The position numbers and the translations under genes are program-made. 16,091 bases of DNA from Gammaproteobacteria bacterium UBA6173 (GTDB lineage Bacteria > Pseudomonadota > Gammaproteobacteria > Pseudomonadales > Pseudohongiellaceae). The notes below the pieces were generated by a model. It saw nothing but the letters and a program-made list of their open reading frames with translations. It was not told where the DNA came from and made no database searches. Positions 1 to 6,893 of this stretch are shown here, piece after piece (position 1 is the first letter of the stretch; each line of letters starts with the position of its first letter). The stretch is from positions 1,136-17,226 of the forward strand of contig DITX01000174.1 of NCBI GenBank assembly GCA_002422225.1, read 5' to 3'.

Positions 1-464
1 GATTTGGTTCTGCGCAATACTTTGAGGGTATCCGCCACACTCTGACTGCCGCGGAAGGCCCAGGTATGTGTTTCCATCAAACGACCGGCACTGTTTTCCG
101 GGTAGCTCATCAAGGTCAGCAACTCGCTGCGCACCGGCGTTGGCAAGGTGTGCAGCAGCGCATCCAGCGCATCTTTGTCCCATTGCCCCAACATGCGCAC
201 GCTGTCCTGTGGTGGCAGCTCTGTCAGTAACTCAATGAGGTGGGCATCGGGCAGACGTTGAATAATGTCAGCGGCGCTGCGCGGCAACAGGTACTTCCAC
301 ATCGGTAGCAAAACAAACACCGGCTGCTGACCCAGAATCAGCGCTGCATCGTCTGCTGGCATGGCTTCAATTTTAAGGGCGGCATCCTGCGGGTAGTCCA
401 GCAAAAAGCGCCGCGTCAGTGCCTCGTCAACCAGTTTTGTATCCACGGTCAGGTCTTGTGTCAT
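1..464 (-). CDS. mgtE: MgtE-type magnesium transporter, N-terminal part (cut by window edge)
   Basis: About 154 residues are visible, starting MTQDLTVD and running off the left edge of the window. The visible part looks like the cytosolic MgtE N domain: helical repeats rich in leucine and alanine with segments such as ADIIQRLPDAHLIELLTELP. It then enters the first CBS domain at YPENSAGRLMETHTWAF, which resembles the MgtE signature Y-x-x-x-(S/T)-A-G-R-L-M. In this family the N and CBS domains sense Mg2+ and gate a membrane channel domain, which would lie outside the window, so transport itself is inferred. The start codon overlaps the stop of the preceding gene as ATGA (464-461), suggesting translational coupling. 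A soluble MgtE-N/CBS protein like its upstream neighbour remains possible because the membrane part is not seen. Confidence 0.8.
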   Translation of the reverse strand, partial: MTQDLTVDTKLVDEALTRRFLLDYPQDAALKIEAMPADDAALILGQQPVFVLLPMWKYLLPRSAADIIQRLPDAHLIELLTELPPQDSVRMLGQWDKDALDALLHTLPTPVRSELLTLMSYPENSAGRLMETHTWAFRGSQSVADTLKVLRRTK

Positions 465-1339
465 AGCGGCGACTCCCCATTAACAGCCTGCGCATCAGGC
501 AGGGGCGGCTCAGGGGGTGACTCAGGCAAATAACCAGTCGACAAGGACATCAATCCGGCCGCACTGGTGATCATGGCCGTGCTCAAGTGCGCCAGCACCG
601 AATCACCCGCGCTGTCCGTGGGCGAGGACAAACGCACGGGCAAGGCCGCTCGCAGGGTAGAACGACTCAGGGTTCCGAGATAGGTGCCATGGCCATTGCG
701 CACCGGCAGTACCGTATGTTTATCCCAGTCGGGTGAATTTTTTGCGACTTTGATGCTCATCTCCGCCGGCAACGCCGCGACACCTGAGTCCATCAGCTTA
801 CCCAACTCTCTTTCGTTGGGACTTAGCAGCAACACATCTAGGGTCACCACACCCACAACATGATGTTTTTTGTTGATGACCGGCAGGCTGCATCCAAACG
901 GGTGTGCAATTTTTTTCAGCAAGGCCAGACATTCCCAGGCGCTGAGCTCTTCAAAAAAATGTGGCGTCGACATATCCATCCACGCGCCTACGGTGTTGTC
1001 CTGATACGCCAGAGACATTGCCAAAGGGCGCGAGAGTTTTGCCGGCAGCGCCTGCAGCAACTGCGCCCGGCGATCGCTGGTTTGCAGTCGCAACAAAGCA
1101 GCCACGTGCTGATAAGACAGCTGGGCAAAAATGGCGACGTTTTTTTCTAAAGGCATCAGGTCAAGAATACGCGCCGCCGGCCAAGTCTCCATGTTTTGCA
1201 ACACAGGCGCCAGAGTACGCACTGGAATATCTTCCAGATACACCGCTGCCTGCGCCGTTTTCAGCGTTTGCAGCACACTGGCCGCGGCCTGTGGTTTACT
1301 GGCCAGAAAACTCAGACTCAGGGAATTAAAGTTGCTCAT
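461..1339 (-). CDS. Soluble MgtE-N/CBS-like protein without a membrane domain
   Basis: A 292-residue protein. Residues 1 to about 115 form leucine- and alanine-rich helical repeats like the MgtE N-terminal domain. Residues 112-122 (YQDNTVGAWMD) sit where MgtE has its Y-x-x-x-T-A-G-R-x-M junction. Residues about 118-232 look like a degenerate CBS pair, with beta-strand segments such as LPVINKKHHVVGVVTLD and VLPVRNGHGTYLGTLSR. The C-terminal 40 residues are proline- and serine-rich, and no channel helices are visible. It therefore looks like a cytosolic relative of MgtE. It lies directly upstream of the mgtE-like gene with a 4-base overlap and overlaps the MscS-like gene by 14 bases, so the three are probably co-translated. 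It may partner or regulate the neighbouring transporter; that role is inferred from context only. Confidence 0.7.
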   Translation of the reverse strand: MSNFNSLSLSFLASKPQAAASVLQTLKTAQAAVYLEDIPVRTLAPVLQNMETWPAARILDLMPLEKNVAIFAQLSYQHVAALLRLQTSDRRAQLLQALPAKLSRPLAMSLAYQDNTVGAWMDMSTPHFFEELSAWECLALLKKIAHPFGCSLPVINKKHHVVGVVTLDVLLLSPNERELGKLMDSGVAALPAEMSIKVAKNSPDWDKHTVLPVRNGHGTYLGTLSRSTLRAALPVRLSSPTDSAGDSVLAHLSTAMITSAAGLMSLSTGYLPESPPEPPLPDAQAVNGESPL

Positions 1340-2153
1340 CTTTCAGCTCTCGGGTGATCACGCTGAAAGGATGCTCCAAACACAGGCTTGCCGGTATCAA
1401 CTTGCGGCCTTCCGTCGTTTCAAGCACCAGGCCCGTGCTGCTGAACTCCAGTATTCGCCCGCGATCTGAGCCGATTTCGACAACCTGACCTTGCCGGACC
1501 AACTGCTTGAGGTGACGTACCGCAATCAGATTTTGCACCATCTGTCTGGCACCCAGCCCAAACGCCAAGGCAAATCCCGCCAGCACGGCGGCAAAACCAA
1601 TGGCAAGCAAGATGACCAGAAAACTGACATCAACGCCAATCTGCCCTAAGCCGATCACCACACCAATGATAAGAAAGGAGACTTGTGCACTCTGACCAAA
1701 CAAGCCGGCGCGGGCGATGTCGGTGGCGACGGCAGCATGCTGCACCAGATGCCGCGCAATGGTGCCAAGGATGTAACTGATCACAATGATCAGGCCGCCA
1801 GTGACCAGCGACGGCATAAAAACAACCAGTCGATCAAGCCACGCGGCGGCAGCCGAAAACCCGACCAACCCCACCGCAATGGTGACAAACACCAGCATGG
1901 TTGACCAGAACACCACAAACCCGAGCAGCGTTTGGGTCGCGCTGGAAATTCGGACAAAACTTAAATTGGAACCATGTAGTTGCTTGTCCAGTAATCCATT
2001 AAGCGTGCGAATCAACCGCGTGATCACCATGCGCAGAAATCGCGCCAGCAGCCAACCGGCAATCAGCAAAAGCAGACTGCCGATGACGTTTGGCAAATGC
2101 GCGATGATGGTAGACAACACGTCCATGGTCTGCAGCTGAATCGATTCGAACAT
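1326..2153 (-). CDS. Small MscS-family mechanosensitive channel-like protein
   Basis: The start MFESIQLQ at 2153 gives 275 residues. A longer open frame to 2381 would add a non-hydrophobic segment that overlaps the upstream symporter gene, so the shorter start is preferred; its ribosome site is weak. Hydrophobic segments lie near residues 16-38, 74-98, 108-132, 156-176 and 178-200. The last resembles the glycine/alanine-rich pore helix of MscS (ALAFGLGARQMVQNLIA). It is followed by the MscS beta domain: GQVVEIGSDRGRILEFSSTG and then a TTEGRKLIPASL segment resembling the family's T-x-D-G-x-x-x-x-IPN. The family releases solutes on osmotic down-shock from the inner membrane. The protein ends soon after the beta domain and lacks the usual C-terminal alpha/beta cage. 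It heads a tight unit with two MgtE-related genes, so a link to divalent cation handling is possible. Confidence 0.8.
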   Translation of the reverse strand: MFESIQLQTMDVLSTIIAHLPNVIGSLLLLIAGWLLARFLRMVITRLIRTLNGLLDKQLHGSNLSFVRISSATQTLLGFVVFWSTMLVFVTIAVGLVGFSAAAAWLDRLVVFMPSLVTGGLIIVISYILGTIARHLVQHAAVATDIARAGLFGQSAQVSFLIIGVVIGLGQIGVDVSFLVILLAIGFAAVLAGFALAFGLGARQMVQNLIAVRHLKQLVRQGQVVEIGSDRGRILEFSSTGLVLETTEGRKLIPASLCLEHPFSVITRELKDEQL

Positions 2154-2280
2154 GGTGCGCTGATACCTTTTCTTATTGATGCTAGTGGCGGGTGAGACGA
2201 TCCAGCACACCCATGGCAAACGCAGTGCCTTGTGGGCGGCGCAAGTATAACTGAGGGACATGACAGCCGCATCCGAGGCA

Positions 2281-3429
2281 CTAAGACTGTTTGATCTGCT
2301 CATCCAAAAGCAGCGCCAACGCCCCGTCACAGGTGACGTTACACGCAGTACCAAAACTGTCCTGGGCCAGATACAAGGCAATCATCAGTGCCAACGCACT
2401 TTCACCAAATCCGAGCATGCTGCCCAATAGCCCCACCGCTGACATCACCGCACCACCCGGCACACCGGGCGCGGCCAACATCACCACGCCCAAGGTCAGG
2501 ATAAAAGGCAACATCAGGGAAATCGGCGGGATATCCAGATTAGATTGCATACTGATCACCGCCACCGCGCAACTGACAATGGTGATGGTCGAGCCGGACA
2601 AGTGCACGGTGGCAAACAGCGGCACAGTGAAATTGGCAACATCTTCGCTGACACCGTTATTTTTGCTGCACTGCAGTGACACTGGGATGGTCGCGGCGCT
2701 GGACATCGTCCCCAGAGCCGTAAAATACGCCGGCAGCATATTGCGCATCAGCGTCAGGGGTGAATGCCCGGTGCGCATACCCGCCAGCACAAACAGCAAG
2801 GTAATCCACACCCAGTGCAGCACCAGGGCCATGGCCAGCACAATCGCAAAACTGCGCAAGGTGACAAACACCGTGCCTGCCGCGGCCATCTCGGCAAATA
2901 CGCCGGCAATGTAAACCGGCAACATCGGGATAATCGCTTTGATCAACAGGCTCTGAATGATATCGCGCCCCTGATCGGAAATTGTCTGTAAAGCCTGCGC
3001 CCCCGTCGCAGCAATGCCCAATCCGAAAATGAAGGCCATCATCAGCGCCGTCATCACGTTAAATACCGGCGGCACCGTGACCGACACATACGGCAACAGC
3101 ACCGCGGCCTGCCCGGCATCCAAGGCTTCAGTTGGACTGGTCAGTGCCGGCACAATCAATGCTGCAACCAGAAACGCCAGCGAACCCGCCAACAAGGTTG
3201 ACACATACGCCAGCCCCAGCGAACGGCCCAGCAATTGCCCGGACTTCTGCGGCAAGGCCGCAATGCCACTGGTGATAAAAAACAGGATCAACAAGGGGAT
3301 GGTAAAAAACAGCAATTCCGCAAACAGCGCCTTGACGGTAATCAGGATACGTGTGATCCAGTCAGGGGCAAACAAACCCAGCAAAATGCCCAGCGTAATA
3401 CCGGCAATCAGTTTTATGATCAGTTTCAT
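2281..3429 (-). CDS. Cation:dicarboxylate/amino acid symporter (SDF/DAACS family)
   Basis: The start MKLIIKLIAGI at 3429 gives 382 residues. The open frame runs up to 3621, but the extra 64 residues are unlike a transporter and would cross the start of the divergent hydrolase. The protein is almost wholly hydrophobic. Family motifs are visible: MSSAATIPVS (serine-rich hairpin motif of HP1) and QDSFGTACNVTCDGAL (the D-x-x-x-T-x-x-N region of TM8). The family couples Na+ or H+ entry to uptake of C4-dicarboxylates, glutamate or neutral amino acids. The position of the arginine that binds the substrate side-chain carboxylate in GltPh (D-M-G-R-T) holds glycine here (D-S-F-G-T), and the usual NMDGT motif reads HLSGS. 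The substrate is therefore probably not an acidic amino acid; this is an inference. It is slightly shorter than typical members. Confidence 0.82.
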   Translation of the reverse strand: MKLIIKLIAGITLGILLGLFAPDWITRILITVKALFAELLFFTIPLLILFFITSGIAALPQKSGQLLGRSLGLAYVSTLLAGSLAFLVAALIVPALTSPTEALDAGQAAVLLPYVSVTVPPVFNVMTALMMAFIFGLGIAATGAQALQTISDQGRDIIQSLLIKAIIPMLPVYIAGVFAEMAAAGTVFVTLRSFAIVLAMALVLHWVWITLLFVLAGMRTGHSPLTLMRNMLPAYFTALGTMSSAATIPVSLQCSKNNGVSEDVANFTVPLFATVHLSGSTITIVSCAVAVISMQSNLDIPPISLMLPFILTLGVVMLAAPGVPGGAVMSAVGLLGSMLGFGESALALMIALYLAQDSFGTACNVTCDGALALLLDEQIKQS

Positions 3430-3610
3430 GGAGCAGGCCCTTGGCGTGTCTTTTTTGTGATGCCGGAATACTAGCACGGCCAGAACCTGCGCCGCATTGT
3501 GTCGACACAGACGCTGGATTATGATCGAAGCACACAACACATAAACCGCACTTGAAGCGCGGTACACACGCTGGTCACTCACAAGCAGCTCACTCAAAGG
3601 GGAACTCTTC
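3430..3610. other. Divergent intergenic region between symporter and serine hydrolase
   Basis: These 181 bases separate two divergent genes and must hold both promoters. On the plus strand a usable promoter is visible (separate entry). On the minus strand I see only a weak -10-like TAGTAT without a convincing -35. A perfect 12-base palindrome (3498-3509) and a short inverted repeat ACCGC/GCGGT (3545-3549 and 3559-3563) could be operator sites. No RNA gene or further reading frame is convincing. Confidence 0.6.
3497..3525 (+). promoter_or_regulatory. Candidate sigma70 promoter of the serine hydrolase with overlapping palindrome
   Basis: TTGTGT at 3497-3502 and TATGAT at 3520-3525 are separated by 17 bases, matching the sigma70 consensus at 3 of 6 and 5 of 6 positions. 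The predicted start of transcription near 3532 leaves a leader of about 79 bases. The 12-base palindrome TGTGTCGACACA (3498-3509) lies over the -35 box, a typical place for a repressor site; no regulator is identified. Confidence 0.4.
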
Positions 3611-4879
3611 ATGCGCACCACAGGTATTCACACGTTTATGCGGCGCACCGCGCTGGCGACAGCCGTTTTAGTCGGCTCAGGTCTGCTGCTTGGCTCAGCA
3701 CTGGTGTCCGCGCAAGGCGATAATTCCATCAAAATGATTGATTCTGCTGCGCTCGGCATCACCAGCGCCGAAATCGCCAGCATCAAAGCACAAATGCAGG
3801 CGGCGGTAGACGGTGGCCACATTGCCGGCGCACTGCTGCTCGCTGGCAATAAAGATGGCATCGCCATGCTGGAAACCGCCGGCACCCAAGGCCCCGGCGA
3901 TGCCACCCCGGTTGATCAGGAAACCATCTTCCGCATTTACTCGATGACCAAACCCATTGTCAGTGTGGCAGCAATGGACATGGTCGAAGATGGACTGCTG
4001 TCGGTGTCTGACCCGGTCAGCAAGTACATTCCCGAATTCAGCAATATGCAGGTGATCAACAGCGAAACCGGCGCACTGAGCCCGGCACAAAACGTCATGA
4101 CCGTGGAGCACCTGCTGACCCACAAGTCTGGTTTAATCCAGGCGATTTTTTCGCCGGATACAGACCTCGGCAAAGCCTATGCTGCGCAGATTCCAGGCGA
4201 TGGCAGCCTGACCAACCTGGAGGTGGCACAGCGCATCGGCAAGCTCCCACTGTTTTTTGAACCCGGCACCGCCTGGCACTATGGACACTCAACCGACGTA
4301 CTTGGCGCTGTGCTGGAAGTGGCCGCCGGGCAAACCTTGGAAACCATTCTGAACGAACGCATTTTTGAGCCGCTGGGCATGGATGAAACCACGTTCTACG
4401 TACCGGCCTCCAAAGCATCACGCATTGCTGAGCCGATCCACGGCGAGATGGCCGACAACACCATCGTGCGTCCACAACAATCCGGCGGCGGCGGGCTGAA
4501 TTCCACCACTGAAGACTATGTGCGTTTTGCACAGATGCTGCTACAGGGTGGCGAGTACCGCGGCGCCCGTATTCTGGAACCGGAAACTCTGGCCCTGATG
4601 CAGGAAAAACGTATTACGCCGGATGTATCGCGCGAATTTTTCTTTTATGGCAACCGTGGCGACTGGAGCATGGGTTTCCACCTGCAACCTGTGGATGCCA
4701 GCAACCCCGACGGCGCACACAACTTTGGCTGGCGCGGCATCGGCGGTACGCTGTTCCTGGTGGACCCCGAAAACGAGTTTTTTATGATTTACATGGAGCA
4801 AAAGCGTGGCGGCCCACGCGGCGCACCGTTTGATAACACAACGGCACAGCGCGTGGTGTATGAGGCGGTGTTGAATTAA
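3611..4879 (+). CDS. Exported serine hydrolase, class C beta-lactamase/family VIII esterase fold
   Basis: A 422-residue protein preceded by AAGGGG about 8 bases before the ATG. The N-terminus has a basic MRR followed by a hydrophobic stretch and a VSA|QG cleavage site after residue 34, so a Sec signal peptide to the periplasm or outside is likely; the start could also be Met10, which keeps the signal. The nucleophile motif S-x-x-K is S111-M-T-K114. The second catalytic element is the Y224-G-H-S motif (WHYGHSTDVLG), as in family VIII carboxylesterases. A C-terminal GWRGIGGT segment replaces the K-T-G box of beta-lactamases. The family includes esterases, D-aminopeptidases and PBP-like enzymes. 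These motif variants favour an esterase over a true beta-lactamase, but the substrate cannot be read from sequence. Confidence 0.88.
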   Translation: MRTTGIHTFMRRTALATAVLVGSGLLLGSALVSAQGDNSIKMIDSAALGITSAEIASIKAQMQAAVDGGHIAGALLLAGNKDGIAMLETAGTQGPGDATPVDQETIFRIYSMTKPIVSVAAMDMVEDGLLSVSDPVSKYIPEFSNMQVINSETGALSPAQNVMTVEHLLTHKSGLIQAIFSPDTDLGKAYAAQIPGDGSLTNLEVAQRIGKLPLFFEPGTAWHYGHSTDVLGAVLEVAAGQTLETILNERIFEPLGMDETTFYVPASKASRIAEPIHGEMADNTIVRPQQSGGGGLNSTTEDYVRFAQMLLQGGEYRGARILEPETLALMQEKRITPDVSREFFFYGNRGDWSMGFHLQPVDASNPDGAHNFGWRGIGGTLFLVDPENEFFMIYMEQKRGGPRGAPFDNTTAQRVVYEAVLN

Positions 4880-4900
4880 GGGGATTCGGTAATAGAGCGT

Positions 4901-4927
4901 CAACGGGTGACGAGGTGTCACCCGTTG
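4901..4927. terminator. Strong hairpin after the serine hydrolase (terminator-like, no U-tract)
   Basis: CAACGGGTGAC (4901-4911) and GTCACCCGTTG (4917-4927) form a perfect 11-base-pair stem with a 5-base loop, 22 bases after the hydrolase stop. No run of T follows on either strand, so it does not meet the intrinsic terminator pattern fully. It may stop or stabilise the hydrolase transcript. It also sits at the junction with the cas region. Confidence 0.5.
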
Positions 4928-4968
4928 GCTACTGTGGGTGAGACAACTTAACGCGTCACGGAAGATCT

Positions 4969-5940
4969 ATGGATAAACTTGACCGGCTGCAACAGTTACA
5001 TCAACTGTTCACAACGCACCGCCACCCCATCCAGATAAGCACACTTGCAGAAAAGCTCGAGTGTACGCCTAAGACCGTGAGGCGCCTGATCGATTCTTTA
5101 CGTGATTACTTTTCTGCACCCGTAGATTACGTGCAAGGTAAAGGGTGGGCCTACGTAAACGCACCGAATCAACTCTTCCAGCTACCAGGACTTTGGTTGA
5201 CTGCAGAAGAGCTGCAATCAATGGCCTTGCTTCTGCATGTCCTGGAGAAGTTTGGCAACGGTCTTCTAAATGAAGAACTTAAAGCGATCGAGCATGAAGT
5301 TCACAAACTACTGAAAACACGGAAAATCAGCCCTAAGTCTTTGATGGATCGCATCAAGGTACTTCCGCTTGGACACCGAAGCATTCCGAATGAAATTTTT
5401 CTGCAAGTAGGGGATGCGCTTCTCAAGTCTCAACAAATTTCTATTGTCTATACAAACTTCAATAACAACACCAACACCCGCACCGTTAGCCCACAGAGCC
5501 TGCTTTACTACCGCGACAACTGGTATCTGGACGCATGGTGCCATAAGCAACAAGCTATCCGCAGTTTCAGTCTCGCCCGCATAGATCGGATCATCCCCGG
5601 CGACCACGCCCTACCCGCACATATCGTTTCCCGACAAGAAAGAGAGGAGCACTTTTCTGGCAGTTACGGAATATTCGCCGGGAAGGGCATACACACGGCA
5701 ACTCTCCGATTTCAAAAAGGAATTGCACGTGAAATTTCCATGCAACAGTGGCATCCGAAACAAGTCGGCCGGTGGGATGGCGATGACTATGTGCTTTGTT
5801 TTCAGTACAACGATGAACGCGAGTTGGTGCGCGATCTGATGAGATACGTGCCAGAGGTTATTGTAGAAAGCCCGCTCAGCTTACGCCGTAGTTTGATTGC
5901 CCGGCTGCAAGACGGACTTAACGCACTTCAAAAACCCTGA
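4969..5940 (+). CDS. WYL-domain transcriptional regulator (HTH-WYL, YafY type)
   Basis: A 323-residue protein with GGAAG about 6 bases before the ATG. Residues 1-60 form a DeoR/HTH_11-type winged helix (RLQQLHQLFTTHR, then ISTLAEKLECTPKTVRRLIDSL as the helix-turn-helix, then a GKGWAY wing). Residues about 140-215 are the WYL domain, with the signature W185-Y-L187 in NWYLDAWC and the following RSFSLARIDRI strand. Residues about 240-320 match the C-terminal WCX extension. WYL domains bind nucleic acid or nucleotide-like ligands and often regulate defence loci. Its place upstream of dinD-like and cas genes, in the same direction, suggests it regulates this island, but its target site is not visible. 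A 73-base gap separates it from the next gene. Confidence 0.9.
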   Translation: MDKLDRLQQLHQLFTTHRHPIQISTLAEKLECTPKTVRRLIDSLRDYFSAPVDYVQGKGWAYVNAPNQLFQLPGLWLTAEELQSMALLLHVLEKFGNGLLNEELKAIEHEVHKLLKTRKISPKSLMDRIKVLPLGHRSIPNEIFLQVGDALLKSQQISIVYTNFNNNTNTRTVSPQSLLYYRDNWYLDAWCHKQQAIRSFSLARIDRIIPGDHALPAHIVSRQEREEHFSGSYGIFAGKGIHTATLRFQKGIAREISMQQWHPKQVGRWDGDDYVLCFQYNDERELVRDLMRYVPEVIVESPLSLRRSLIARLQDGLNALQKP

Positions 5941-5945
5941 TATAA

Positions 5946-5961
5946 CTGTATTTATATACAG
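5946..5961. promoter_or_regulatory. LexA (SOS) box upstream of the dinD-like gene
   Basis: CTGTATTTATATACAG fits the gammaproteobacterial LexA operator CTGT-N8-ACAG exactly and differs from the E. coli consensus core CTGTATATATATACAG at one base. It lies 53 bases before the start codon of the dinD-like gene. A LexA-repressed, DNA-damage-induced promoter is expected here. The exact -35 and -10 boxes are not clear. Confidence 0.85.
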
Positions 5962-6013
5962 GACATGTTTTGTCTCACGCGTCAACTATGTTAACCATCA
6001 GGGAGTGATAACC

Positions 6014-6853
6014 ATGAAAGCCGACATGACTCTATTCGAGGATTACAAGATTCGCCGCATTTATGACGAGGACGCTGAAATTTGGTGGTTCTCGGTTGTT
6101 GATATTGTGCAGGTGTTGACGCAACAGGCGGATTATCAGACCGCGCGTAAGTACTGGAACAAGCTGAGAGAGCGACTAGCCAAGGAGGGCAGTCAGTCGG
6201 TGACAGATTGTCACCGACTGAAATTGCCAGCGGCAGACGGAAAGAGCTACCTGACCGATGTCGCCACCGCCGAAACCCTGTTAAGGCTGGTACAGTCGAT
6301 CCCCAGCCCCAAGGCAGAACCCATCAAACTCTGGTTAGCCAAAGTGGGTTACGAGCGCATACAGGAGCTGGCAGACCCTGCCTTGTCCTTGAATCGTGCC
6401 CGGGAAACATGGCAAAAACACGGCCGCAGCGAGAAATGGATTCAGCAACGCATGATGGGTCAGGAGACCCGCAACAAGCTCACCGACTATTGGTCAAACC
6501 ACGACATCAAGAAAGGATCAGAGTTTGCCATTCTGACCAACATCATTCATCAGGAATGGGCAGAAGTCAGCGTAAAAGAGCACAAGGAATTAAAAGGACT
6601 CAAGAGCCAGAATCTGCGTGATCACATGAGCGAGGCGGAGTTAATTTTTACGGCACTGGCCGAGTTGTCCACGCGTAAAATTGCTGAAACTAATAACGCG
6701 ACCGGTATGGATGAGAATAAAGTGGCCGCGAAGAGCGGCGGGAAGATTGCGAAGGATGCGCGGGTTGCGCTTGAAGATCAGACTGGGGGAAAGGTAGTGA
6801 ATTCTGGGAATCATTTGCCCTCCCCAACCAAAAGAGTACGTCGGACTAATTGA
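6014..6853 (+). CDS. dinD: BRO-N domain protein related to DNA-damage-inducible protein DinD
   Basis: The start MKADMTLFEDYKIRRIYDED at 6014 gives 279 residues, close to E. coli DinD in length. An open frame extends upstream to 5897, but GGGAG at 6001-6005 and the LexA box favour this start. Residues 1 to about 110 are a BRO-N/antirepressor-like domain (IRRIYDEDAEIWWFSVVDIVQVL, later YLTDVATAETLLRLVQSIPS). The C-terminal half, with LRDHMSEAELIFTALAELST and an ENKVAAKSGGKIAKDAR segment, resembles DinD and the related prophage antirepressors. DinD in E. coli is LexA-controlled and inhibits RecA filament activity. The gene ends 40 bases before cas1 with no terminator between, so SOS induction may read into cas1 and cas2-3. 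Whether it acts on RecA or on the cas genes is unknown. Confidence 0.8.
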   Translation: MKADMTLFEDYKIRRIYDEDAEIWWFSVVDIVQVLTQQADYQTARKYWNKLRERLAKEGSQSVTDCHRLKLPAADGKSYLTDVATAETLLRLVQSIPSPKAEPIKLWLAKVGYERIQELADPALSLNRARETWQKHGRSEKWIQQRMMGQETRNKLTDYWSNHDIKKGSEFAILTNIIHQEWAEVSVKEHKELKGLKSQNLRDHMSEAELIFTALAELSTRKIAETNNATGMDENKVAAKSGGKIAKDARVALEDQTGGKVVNSGNHLPSPTKRVRRTN

Positions 6854-6893
6854 CAATTAAGTTCATTATTCAACCGCCTGATAGCAGGGATAA

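Noticed and set aside
860..1469. Plus-strand open frames over the MgtE-N/CBS gene
   Set aside because: They have no ribosome sites, no recognisable domains and lie opposite well-supported minus-strand coding sequence.
2291..3474. Plus-strand open frames over the symporter gene
   Set aside because: Composition is the mirror of a membrane protein gene (alanine, threonine and serine rich) with no family features; they are antisense shadows.
3628..4921. Minus-strand open frames over the serine hydrolase
   Set aside because: The plus-strand gene has a signal peptide and catalytic motifs; the opposite frames have none.
6847..6859. TTGACA and a 13-base palindrome (TAATTG-A-CAATTA) before cas1 as its promoter and operator
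   Set aside because: The -35-like TTGACA has no acceptable -10 at 16-18 bases, and the palindrome overlaps the stop of the dinD-like gene. It could be chance in AT-rich sequence.
6857..6867. TAAGTTCATTA upstream of cas1 as a second target of the mini-array guide
   Set aside because: Only 8 of the first 11 positions match, and the bases before it are not CC, so it lacks the PAM and a continuous seed.
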